Shown here piece after piece: positions 1 through 6,421 of a DNA stretch of 7,047 nucleotides (the stretch's first letter is position 1; each line of letters starts with the position of its first letter). The stretch is taken from contig JAJZEG010000251.1 of NCBI GenBank assembly GCA_021828605.1, positions 3,794-10,840 on the forward strand, read 5' to 3'. A program made the position numbers and the translations under genes. A model generated the notes under the pieces. That model did no database searches and was not told the origin of the DNA. It saw only the letters and a program-made list of their open reading frames with translations. This DNA comes from Pseudomonadota bacterium. Lineage in GTDB: Bacteria > Pseudomonadota > Alphaproteobacteria > Acetobacterales > Acetobacteraceae.

Positions 1-3000
1 GCCGGAATTGCTGGCATTGCGATGGAGGGCGATGGTGCGGCCCTGGTCGCGCGCCACCTGTTCGGCGACCGCCAGCGAGTCATCCTCCGAGGCGTCATCG
101 ATCAAGGCGATGCTGGTGATCGGGTAGGTTTGGGCAAAAATCGAATGGAGCCGTTCGGGCAAATAACCGGCGTAATTATAGTTGGGCACCACGCAGCCAA
201 TCGAGAGTAAATCAGGCCGGGTGAGGGTGAGCAGGTCGGCGGCATAGCGGGCAAAATCGAACCGTTCGGCAGCGATGGCCGCGAGGCGCGAGCGATTGCC
301 CGCCAGAGCCGGATGATCGCATGAATCAGTGATCGCGCGCGCGAACCCGGCCAGATCGCCCGCCGCCACGATGGCGCCGGTGCTGGTGGCGCGCAGCAAA
401 TCAGGAATACCGCCAGCGCCCTCGAACGCGACACTCGGCACCCCGGCGGCCATCGCCTCGATCACCGTGCTCGGCAGCGGATCCTCGCGCGAGGTGAGCG
501 CATAAATATCGGCGGCGGCGTAAGCGGGCAGCACCGCATTCTCGAAATCCAGCCGGTGAAACCGCCCGGTCGCGGTGAGCGACGCGATTTCGGCGCCCAG
601 ATAATCCTGGGTCCATAAATGCATCTCACCCATCCAGACGAATTGGATGTCGGTGCGCTCGGCCAGTAATTGCCGGGCAACATGCAGGAACAAATCAAAA
701 CCCTTGCGCAAATCGGCAAAGCCCATGCCGAGCACGACATAATCGGTATCGGCGATGTTGAGCTTGGCGCGGAACGCGCTGCGCGCCTCGGGCGAGAAGC
801 TGACGCGCTGGTAATTGCCCTGCGCCAGCACATGGCGGGCGCGTGGCTGCACATCAATCGATTGAGCAAGCAGATCGCGCACATAGGACGAGGAAAACAC
901 CACCCGTTCGGCGGCGGCGAAGCCGAGGCGTAAATCGCCGCGCAGGGATTTTTCCTGGATCAGCCGGGGCATTTCATGGATCAGCAGGCTGGATTCAATG
1001 TTATTGCGCGCCAAGACCTGACAAACCCGCGCCGCCGCCGTTGAATTGACCAGAGCATGGGTGATGCCCTCGGCGGCAAAGCGCGCCACCAGCGATTGCA
1101 AACCCGATTCGCTGCTGACCAAATCAACCCGGCCTTCGCGCTCATAGGCATCGAGCAGCGGGCCGCCGCCGAGTAGAATGATCCGTGGCGCGATGCCGTG
1201 GGTGCTGCGCCAGGCGCGCGCGATATGCAGCAATAACAGTTGCGCGCCATGGACCAGCGCGTCATGGCCGATGAGCAGCATTTGGCGGGCCTGGGCGGGA
1301 TCGGTATCGCCGATGGCGGCGCGGCCGGTCGCGTTCAGGAACGCGGCGCCATAATGCAAATCAGGCTCCAAATAGGCGCCTTCCGCCCATTCATTCCAGG
1401 CATTGATACACACGATTGCGGCGCCAAACACCGGCCTGGCCGCTGCGCGGGCAATCAAAGCGGTCAGCCAGCGTTGATAGGCGGCGGGGCTGGCTTGATG
1501 CAGCACCACCCCATGGCCTTCGCGGCGCGGATCATTATCCCAGCCCGGTACCACGGTGCGGATCAGCGGATAATCGGGTTCCGGCGCGTCGAGTGAGGCG
1601 GCGATCACCGATTCATAGGTATAGACATCGGCATCGAACTCCGGATCGAACCGGTCCAGCCTGTCGTTGATTTTCGGGGCATCGACAATCAATTTATGCG
1701 GCGGAAACTCGACCGCGCCATCCATGCCGTACGGTTGCGGGTCATAATCATGGAAGCTTTGCGCCATCATGAAAATCGGCTGCTCGCCATGGCGCTCGAA
1801 AAACAGGCAGCGCCAGCGCGCGATTGAGCCGGCGACGTCGGGGATCAGGGCGGCGCGATAAATCATTAAAAGCGGGCGGCCTTCGAGGCGGATATAGCGC
1901 GGATCGGCGAAATGACGGGCGAAATCATCGATCAAACGGTGATCATCTGCGTCGTGGTAATCCTGCTCGATCAGCACCTCGCGCGATAGACCATCCCAGC
2001 GCCGGGTCCAGTTTTCATTGGCCCACATCAGGCAGAATTGACTGTCCAGATCCGGCTCGGCGAGGAATTGTTCCAACGGGCGCTCAAGCAGCCGATGGCC
2101 GTTGAACCAGTAATAATAAAACACCAACCCGGCGATGCCCGCGCCGCGCGCCAGATCGATTTGGCGGCGCAAGGTGCGTTCGTCATCGAGCGCGTAAAAG
2201 CCGAGATCGCGCGGCACCCTTGGCTGATAATGCCCATCAAAGCGCGGGGTGGCGCGGGCCAGATTGGTCCAATCGGTAAAGCCGGTGCCCCACCAGGAAT
2301 CATTTTCCGCGATCGGGTGGAATTGCGGCAAATAATAAGCGAGCAGCATCGCCTGGCGCGGTGCGCTGGCGGGGATCGGGCGGACGGTTTCAAAATCGGG
2401 TCCGGGGCGGGTGGCGGCTCGCACCGCGCCGGCAATCAGCCGGTCTGCGCGCGGGCGGGTGGGGGCGAAACCATGATCGCGATGCGCCAGATAATGCAAA
2501 AGCGGGTTTTCATCGCCAACGTCGCGCCCGTAACGGCTGCGGTAAAATTTCACATCGAAATCGGGCGAGGGGTCACGCCCTTCCATCACCCCGAACGCAC
2601 AAAAATGCTCGAACGGATCGGTGCGGCTGGCGGCGACGTCGGGGTTGCGATCCAGATACCAACCCGGATCGAACAGCGGCACCGGGCTGACTTTGCCCGA
2701 ATGGCGGCGGGTTAGAAAATCGGCCAGCGCGTTGGTCTCAGCACCCAGACCATATTGCGCGCGATACCAGCTCGGGTCGAACCGGGCGGAGGGGCGGCGG
2801 CCTTCGCGGTCGCCAAACTCCAGATAATGCACCAGCGGGTTGATTTCGGCGCGGGCAATGTCGGGGTTGGTTTGTTGATAATAGACCGGATCGAAATACG
2901 GGTTGGGATAGCGCCCTTCGCGCCAGCCGGAGGCGCAGAAATGATCGACCGGATCAACGCCCGCGCCAATATCGGGATTCTGCGCCCGGTAATAGATTTG

Positions 3001-3063
3001 ATCAAAGAGCAATGTTTCGCCCAACACCGTCTGATCATGGTCCTCGCGTTGCGGTTTGGCCAT
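1..3063 (-). CDS. Multi-domain WbsX/GT4/GT2 glycosyltransferase, C-terminus cut by window edge
   Basis: My own translation is open from the ATG at 3063 to the left edge: 1021 codons, no stop. Residues 18-204 are five degenerate ~37-residue repeats. Residues ~236-575 are a WbsX-type domain (Glyco_tran_WbsX, related to the GH99/GH71 barrel) with YYLPQFHP (243-250), FYYYWFNGHRLLERPL (315-330), WANENWTRRWDG (347-358) and WNEWAEGAYLEPD (556-568). Residues ~595-950 resemble a GT4 glycosyltransferase: HGAQLL near the start (605-610), LRKGFDLFL (785-793) and SREDPLPSTVIEAMAAG (858-874), where the acidic pair of the usual E-x7-E motif reads D861/E869. From ~951 a GT2 domain begins (VVPNYNY 958-964, DDAS 989-992); its later catalytic motifs lie outside the window. 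No signal peptide or membrane segment is seen, so it is probably cytoplasmic. It likely builds or modifies a surface polysaccharide or O-antigen; sugar specificity cannot be read. The start lies two bases after the amidase stop, with only a weak GGAA upstream, suggesting translational coupling. Confidence 0.9.
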   Translation of the reverse strand, partial: MAKPQREDHDQTVLGETLLFDQIYYRAQNPDIGAGVDPVDHFCASGWREGRYPNPYFDPVYYQQTNPDIARAEINPLVHYLEFGDREGRRPSARFDPSWYRAQYGLGAETNALADFLTRRHSGKVSPVPLFDPGWYLDRNPDVAASRTDPFEHFCAFGVMEGRDPSPDFDVKFYRSRYGRDVGDENPLLHYLAHRDHGFAPTRPRADRLIAGAVRAATRPGPDFETVRPIPASAPRQAMLLAYYLPQFHPIAENDSWWGTGFTDWTNLARATPRFDGHYQPRVPRDLGFYALDDERTLRRQIDLARGAGIAGLVFYYYWFNGHRLLERPLEQFLAEPDLDSQFCLMWANENWTRRWDGLSREVLIEQDYHDADDHRLIDDFARHFADPRYIRLEGRPLLMIYRAALIPDVAGSIARWRCLFFERHGEQPIFMMAQSFHDYDPQPYGMDGAVEFPPHKLIVDAPKINDRLDRFDPEFDADVYTYESVIAASLDAPEPDYPLIRTVVPGWDNDPRREGHGVVLHQASPAAYQRWLTALIARAAARPVFGAAIVCINAWNEWAEGAYLEPDLHYGAAFLNATGRAAIGDTDPAQARQMLLIGHDALVHGAQLLLLHIARAWRSTHGIAPRIILLGGGPLLDAYEREGRVDLVSSESGLQSLVARFAAEGITHALVNSTAAARVCQVLARNNIESSLLIHEMPRLIQEKSLRGDLRLGFAAAERVVFSSSYVRDLLAQSIDVQPRARHVLAQGNYQRVSFSPEARSAFRAKLNIADTDYVVLGMGFADLRKGFDLFLHVARQLLAERTDIQFVWMGEMHLWTQDYLGAEIASLTATGRFHRLDFENAVLPAYAAADIYALTSREDPLPSTVIEAMAAGVPSVAFEGAGGIPDLLRATSTGAIVAAGDLAGFARAITDSCDHPALAGNRSRLAAIAAERFDFARYAADLLTLTRPDLLSIGCVVPNYNYAGYLPERLHSIFAQTYPITSIALIDDASEDDSLAVAEQVARDQGRTIALHRNASNSG
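2452..3012 (-). repeat. Five degenerate ~37-residue repeats coding the N-terminus of the glycosyltransferase
   Basis: This stretch codes residues 18-204 of the large glycosyltransferase. The units start at FD pairs at residues 20, 57, 95, 131 and 169, with spacings of 37, 38, 36 and 38. The consensus is FDPxYY..xNPDI..xNPLxHYLxFGxxEGRxP. Units 1, 2 and 4 keep the NPD, H[YF] and EGR landmarks. Unit 3 has lost all three (QYG at 103-105, DFL at 115-117). Unit 5 keeps HYL (190-192) but not NPD or EGR. This is a protein-level repeat; the DNA copies are diverged. Such modules are often found in front of glycosyltransferase domains in alphaproteobacteria. Their role, possibly binding or scaffolding, is not established here. 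Confidence 0.85.
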
Positions 3064-3065
3064 GC

Positions 3066-4721
3066 TCAAGGTTCCGGATGGTGCAGGCCGGGGGGCCGCA
3101 AATCAAGATCAAGGCGCTGCGCCAAAGCGCGACCGAGGCGCAAAATCGGCGCTTCCTCGAACAGGCGGCCCCATAGGCTGATCGAATAGGGCACGCGATG
3201 CGCGCCGGTGAGCGCGGTGGTGGTCCCCGCCAGACTATCCTCGGTTCGGCTTGGCGTTTCGATAAAGCCGCTCGGCAGGCACAGGCAGGGATGACCGGTG
3301 AAGTTGGTGGCGGCGAGCATCGGGCCGACAAAGCTCGGGCCGATCAGCACATCGATATCGCGCATCAAGGCATCGATCGCGATCATGGTTTGGCGGCGCA
3401 GCCGGTCGAGCTGGACATGATCAACCGCAGAGAGCAGCCGCGCCATCCGAAACTGGTTCGGCCACGCATCCGCTGCCTGCCAGGCCAGGAGGTCGTCGCG
3501 ATCACTCAAGGTTAGCGCCTCGAACGAGGCGGCGGCTTCGGCCATTAAAATCGAGACCAGACTGTCATAAGGCAGCTCGGCCCTTTGGCACTCAACCAAG
3601 GTCACCCCCAGCGCGCGGCAATGATCGAGCATTAAGCGATCCTCGGCCAACGCGCCCTCGGCAGCGAAATCCTCGGCAATATAGCCGACCCGCAGACCGC
3701 GCGGATCAGCGCCGCAATCGCCGCCAAAGCTGATCTCGATGCTCGCCGGATCCGCGTCATCGGCGCCATTGATCACCGCGAGCACCAAAGCGGTATCATC
3801 GACGCTACGGCAAATCGGGCCGATTTTATCGAGGCTTGGGCAGAGCGCCATGGTGCCGGTGCGCGCCACCCGGCCAAAACTGGGGCGCAGCCCGACCGCG
3901 CCGCAACGGGTGGAGGGTGAGACAATCGAGCCGAAGGTTTCGGTGCCGAGCGAAAATCCGCACAGGCCCGCCGCCGTGGCCGAGGCCGATCCTGCCGAGG
4001 AGCCTGATGAGCCTTCCTCCAAATTCCACGGATTACGGGTGCGGCCGCCGAACCATAAATCGCCATAGGCCAAGGCGCCGACACTGGTTTTGCCGAGCAG
4101 AATCGCACCCGCCGCCGCGAGGCGTTGCACCACCACGGCATCATCACTGGGCAGCCGATCACAATAAGGCTCAGCGCCCCAATCGGTGATCAGCCCTTTG
4201 GTATCGATAATATCCTTGCAGCCATAGGGGATGCCATGCAGAGGCCCGGCCCAGTTCCCTTTCGCGGCCATGGCATCGAGCTGGTCGGCGCGCGCCAAGG
4301 CCGCCTCGTTCAACCGGGCGAAACACAGGAGGTTCGGGTTATGGGCGGCGATTCGGGCCAGATAAATTTCACAAAGGCGTCGCGCGCTCAGTTGCCGGGT
4401 GCTGATCCAGGTGATTTGGGCGGTTATCGGCGCGAAGGCGATGGCCGCGTCGCTTTGGGGGAGCGTTTGATCGGCGGGTGCTGCGAGACGCAGCGGTCCA
4501 GGATCGCGCCGGGTAAACGGGCGCAGTCGGGGTTCGAAAATCGTGGCTGGAGCAATATCCTCCTCCAGCCGGTAGCCGCGCCGGGCAAGCGCCAGGGTGA
4601 TTTGTTCGGCCAATCCCGCCTGCATCAGGCTGCGTTCGGCCTCGGTATAGCGCACACCCATCAATCGTTCGGCGGCTTGGATATCAGCCGGATTGACCAC
4701 CGATGTTTTAGTCGTCGTCAC
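3066..4721 (-). CDS. Amidase-signature family hydrolase (GatA-like, stand-alone)
   Basis: The product has 551 residues from a GTG at 4721, chosen because GGGAG sits seven bases upstream and a longer reading from 4934 would overlap zapE and add unrelated sequence. The amidase-signature Ser-cisSer-Lys triad is visible. Lys169 lies in GIPYGCKD (163-170). The cis-Ser is Ser241 in SGSSAGSASATAAGL (239-253), matching the usual GGSSGGSAAAVAAGL. The nucleophile is Ser265 in GTETFGSIVSPS (259-270). GGRTRNPWN (225-233) and LDKIGPICRSVDD (297-309) are also typical. Residues ~1-100 form an extra N-terminal segment (AAERLMGVRYTEAERSLM near 16-33). The family hydrolyses C-N amide bonds; the substrate is not predictable. 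GatA itself is unlikely because no gatB or gatC lies next to it and the motif details differ. Only two bases separate its stop from the glycosyltransferase start, so the two are probably co-transcribed. Confidence 0.92.
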   Translation of the reverse strand: MTTTKTSVVNPADIQAAERLMGVRYTEAERSLMQAGLAEQITLALARRGYRLEEDIAPATIFEPRLRPFTRRDPGPLRLAAPADQTLPQSDAAIAFAPITAQITWISTRQLSARRLCEIYLARIAAHNPNLLCFARLNEAALARADQLDAMAAKGNWAGPLHGIPYGCKDIIDTKGLITDWGAEPYCDRLPSDDAVVVQRLAAAGAILLGKTSVGALAYGDLWFGGRTRNPWNLEEGSSGSSAGSASATAAGLCGFSLGTETFGSIVSPSTRCGAVGLRPSFGRVARTGTMALCPSLDKIGPICRSVDDTALVLAVINGADDADPASIEISFGGDCGADPRGLRVGYIAEDFAAEGALAEDRLMLDHCRALGVTLVECQRAELPYDSLVSILMAEAAASFEALTLSDRDDLLAWQAADAWPNQFRMARLLSAVDHVQLDRLRRQTMIAIDALMRDIDVLIGPSFVGPMLAATNFTGHPCLCLPSGFIETPSRTEDSLAGTTTALTGAHRVPYSISLWGRLFEEAPILRLGRALAQRLDLDLRPPGLHHPEP

Positions 4722-4728
4722 ATAACTT

Positions 4729-4733
4729 CTCCC
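4729..4733 (-). promoter_or_regulatory. Ribosome binding site of the amidase, fixing a GTG start
   Basis: On the minus strand GGGAG is followed by seven bases (AAGTTAT) and then GTG at 4721. No comparable site precedes the upstream in-frame ATG at 4934, so this site decides the start. It overlaps the end of the last 12-bp repeat unit. Confidence 0.75.
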
Positions 4734-4766
4734 AGAGGAACGCCCAGAGGCACGCTTAGAGGAACG
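4731..4766 (-). repeat. Triplicated 12-bp tandem repeat in the amidase leader
   Basis: On the plus strand the three units are CCCAGAGGAACG (4731-4742), CCCAGAGGCACG (4743-4754) and CTTAGAGGAACG (4755-4766). Neighbouring units differ at one and three positions. On the sense strand of the amidase the array ends in CTCTGGG, whose GGG begins the GGGAG ribosome binding site. The array therefore sits directly against the translation start of the amidase. Because the unit is 12 bp, changes in copy number would keep any reading frame and would only lengthen or shorten the leader. Confidence 0.85.
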
Positions 4767-4775
4767 CGGGGCCCT

Positions 4776-4803
4776 ACAATAGCGATGTCGGGCGTTTGAA
4801 CAA
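4776..4803 (-). promoter_or_regulatory. Weak candidate promoter for the amidase-glycosyltransferase unit
   Basis: On the minus strand TTGTTC (4803-4798) and TATTGT (4781-4776) are separated by 16 bases. These match the sigma-70 consensus at three of six and four of six positions. The placement, just upstream of the 12-bp repeats, is sensible, but matches this poor occur by chance. The rest of the 190-bp divergent region (4722-4911) holds no stronger promoter I can identify; a plus-strand TACAAT at 4775-4780 has no good partner for zapE. Confidence 0.2.
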
Positions 4804-4900
4804 CTCTCTCTATAGAACAAGGCAGCCGACAAGGGCATGTTGCGCCGCATCATCGGGCGGGCTAAAGGCTGCGGCGATGCGAGACGATGGCGATAGGCCC

Positions 4901-4904
4901 GGAG
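4901..4904 (+). promoter_or_regulatory. Ribosome binding site of zapE, fixing a GTG start
   Basis: GGAG followed by seven bases (AAAAATC) leads to GTG at 4912. The ATG two bases after that GTG is in another frame, so the GTG is the start. Confidence 0.75.
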
Positions 4905-4911
4905 AAAAATC

Positions 4912-6087
4912 GTGGATGGTGCTGCTGCACCCAACGCTGACAGCGTGACCGAACAAACCCAAGCGAGTGTTTTAAGCCGATATCGCGCCTTGATTGCGGC
5001 GGGGCAGCTATCAGCGGATCCGGCGCAGCGCCGCGCTGCGGAGCAGCTCGACCAGCTTTGGCGGCGCCTGCTGGGCTATGACCCACCGCCGAAAACCCCG
5101 AGCAATGGCTGGCTGAGCCGGTTATTGACCAAGCGCCGGGTGGATGAGGTGCCGGTTGATTACCCATCCGGCCTGTATTTGGTCGGTGAGGTGGGGCGCG
5201 GCAAATCGATGTTGATGGATTTGTTTTTCGAGGCGGCGACGGTGCCGCGCAAGCGCCGGGTGCATTTCCATCAATTCATGCAGGAAATCCACGCTCATTT
5301 GCATCAGCAGCAAACCGACCATCCAGACCTCGATCCGATGGAGGCGGTTGCTGATCGGATCGCGGCGGAGTCGGCTTTATTATGCTTTGATGAATTGCAA
5401 ATCCACGATATCGGCGATGGCACGATTCTGGCGAAATTATTTCAGGGCTTGTTTGATCGCGCGGTGGTGATGGTCGCGACGTCAAACACGCTGCCCGATG
5501 ATTTGTTTCGCGGCAAACCGGGGGTGGAATCGCTCAAACCGTTTATTGCGCTGCTCAAACAGCATCTGGACGTGCTGGTGCTCGATGCCGCGCGGGATTA
5601 TCGGCGCGAGCGGCTCAGCACGGTGAAAAGCTGGCTGGTTCCGGCTGATGGCCGGGCCGAGCGCGCGTTGGATGCGGTATTTGCCGATTTGATTGGCGAT
5701 ACCAAGCCGCGCGCCAGCAGCCTGACCGTGTTTGGCCGACAACTGCCCATCCCCTTGGCGGCTGCGGGTGTGGCGCGTTTTGATTTCGCGGCTTTATGCG
5801 CGCAAAATTTGGGATCGGGCGATTATTTGGCGGTGGCGATCCAGTTTCATACCGTGTTGATCGATGCGGTGCCGATTTTGACGCCCGATAATTTCGACGA
5901 GGCGCGGCGGTTTATCACGTTAATCGATGCGTTATATGAACATCGGGTCAAACTCTACGCCTCAGCGGCGGCGGAACCGGCTGGCCTGTATGTGGCGGGG
6001 GATGGCGTCGCGATTTTCGAGCGCACCGTCTCGCGGCTCGAAGAAATGCGCAGCGTGGCCTATGGCGCTTTGGCGCATTTGCCATGA
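4912..6087 (+). CDS. zapE: Cell division protein ZapE (AFG1-like P-loop ATPase)
   Basis: The product has 391 residues, close to the usual size for ZapE/AFG1 ATPases. It begins at a GTG with a well-placed GGAG upstream. The Walker A loop is GEVGRGKS (92-99), followed by MLMDLFFEA, the usual continuation in this family. HFHQFMQEIH (118-127) is another family landmark. Walker B is LLCFDE (156-161) followed by LQIHDIGD, and a sensor-1-like VATSN lies at 188-192. FIALLKQHLDVLVLD (211-225), DYRRERL (229-235), RFDFAALC (289-296) and the C-terminal LYEHRVKLY (341-349) and FERTVSRLEEMRS (369-381) complete the match. ZapE in Escherichia coli interacts with FtsZ and acts at the constricting septum; the mitochondrial homologue AFG1 works in protein quality control. 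It is probably cytoplasmic or membrane-peripheral. It diverges from the amidase and precedes sucC. Confidence 0.96.
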   Translation: MDGAAAPNADSVTEQTQASVLSRYRALIAAGQLSADPAQRRAAEQLDQLWRRLLGYDPPPKTPSNGWLSRLLTKRRVDEVPVDYPSGLYLVGEVGRGKSMLMDLFFEAATVPRKRRVHFHQFMQEIHAHLHQQQTDHPDLDPMEAVADRIAAESALLCFDELQIHDIGDGTILAKLFQGLFDRAVVMVATSNTLPDDLFRGKPGVESLKPFIALLKQHLDVLVLDAARDYRRERLSTVKSWLVPADGRAERALDAVFADLIGDTKPRASSLTVFGRQLPIPLAAAGVARFDFAALCAQNLGSGDYLAVAIQFHTVLIDAVPILTPDNFDEARRFITLIDALYEHRVKLYASAAAEPAGLYVAGDGVAIFERTVSRLEEMRSVAYGALAHLP

Positions 6088-6096
6088 GGGATTGCG

Positions 6097-6136
6097 GCGG
6101 TTGCGTGGGGCTGGGTGATGGTTTAGAGCCAACCGC
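6097..6136 (+). terminator. Possible weak hairpin after zapE
   Basis: GCGGTTG (6097-6103) can pair with CAACCGC (6130-6136), leaving a 26-base loop that itself contains a short GGTT/AACC competitor (6120-6134). It starts ten bases after the zapE stop, where a terminator would be expected. There is no T tract, so intrinsic termination is doubtful. Confidence 0.2.
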
Positions 6137-6191
6137 GTTGCACTATTCGTCCAGGGCGATTGTTGGCAATGTTCGCGCTCAGCACTGTCAA

Positions 6192-6233
6192 TTCCCTCAC
6201 GATTTGTCCCGAAATCACGACCATCCGAGGGAA
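6192..6233 (+). repeat. Nested inverted repeat upstream of sucC
   Basis: The outer arms TTCCCTC (6192-6198) and GAGGGAA (6227-6233) are perfect complements. Between them GATTT (6201-6205) and AAATC (6212-6216) form an inner five-pair stem with a six-base loop. The RNA could fold as a two-level stem, or the arms could bind a protein. It is followed by AAAAC, not a T tract. Function is unknown. Confidence 0.4.
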
Positions 6234-6315
6234 AACTTTATGCGTTTGACGCGAATAGTCGGCATCAACAAGGGGCGCATTGTCGCTGCTGGATGGTTAC
6301 CCGCCTGTCGCGCGT

Positions 6316-6342
6316 TAATCATTACCCCATGATTGTGGGGTA
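6316..6342 (+). promoter_or_regulatory. Two overlapping, mutually exclusive hairpins upstream of sucC
   Basis: Hairpin A pairs AATCAT (6317-6322) with ATGATT (6329-6334) around the loop TACCCC; T6316 and G6335 can add a wobble pair. Hairpin B pairs TACCCCA (6323-6329) with TGGGGTA (6336-6342) around the loop TGATTG. The loop of A is most of the left arm of B, so only one can form. B has four G-C pairs and should be the more stable. It has no T tract after it, so it is not a standard terminator. It may be a leader switch or a pair of overlapping operator sites 85 bases before sucC; both are inference. Confidence 0.4.
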
Positions 6343-6385
6343 TAGGCCCTCATGCGTTTGATTAGTCTGTGAAATCTTGTCCTGT

Positions 6386-6393
6386 CCCCCCCC
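6386..6393 (+). repeat. Run of eight C in the sucC leader
   Basis: A homopolymer of eight C lies 33 bases before the sucC ATG. Such tracts can change length by slippage. It could also pair with the GGGG at 6337-6340 and compete with the upstream hairpin. Confidence 0.7.
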
Positions 6394-6417
6394 TCAAGCA
6401 GAATCTCGTAACTGTGC

Positions 6418-6421
6418 GGAG
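6418..6421 (+). promoter_or_regulatory. Ribosome binding site of sucC
   Basis: GGAG at five bases before the ATG at 6427 supports this start over the next in-frame candidates. A second ATG at 6436 is also in frame but would remove the conserved MNIHEYQAK opening. Confidence 0.75.

Noticed and set aside
2038..2715. Open reading frame of 225 codons on the plus strand
   Set aside because: It lies opposite the WbsX and repeat coding region of the large minus-strand glycosyltransferase. Its product shows no recognisable domain, and long antisense frames are expected in GC-rich coding DNA.
4125..4799. Open reading frame of 224 codons on the plus strand
   Set aside because: It is antisense to the amidase, whose catalytic motifs prove the other frame. 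Its end merely reads through the 12-bp repeats.
4722..4934. N-terminal extension of the amidase to an ATG at 4934
   Set aside because: It would overlap the start of zapE, encodes arginine-rich low-quality sequence including the 12-bp repeats, and lacks the good ribosome binding site found before the GTG at 4721.
6246..6274. Promoter based on TTGACG at 6246-6251
   Set aside because: The -35-like match is good, but no -10-like sequence lies 16-18 bases downstream.
6084..6332. Small 82-codon frame starting at the ATGA that overlaps the zapE stop
   Set aside because: The overlap hints at coupling, but there is no ribosome binding site, the composition is unlike the flanking genes, no domain is recognisable, and it runs through inverted repeats.
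6323..6342. Rho-independent terminator at the CCCCA/TGGGG hairpin
   Set aside because: No T tract follows; the bases after the stem are TAGGCCCTCATG, so it is listed as a possible regulatory hairpin only.
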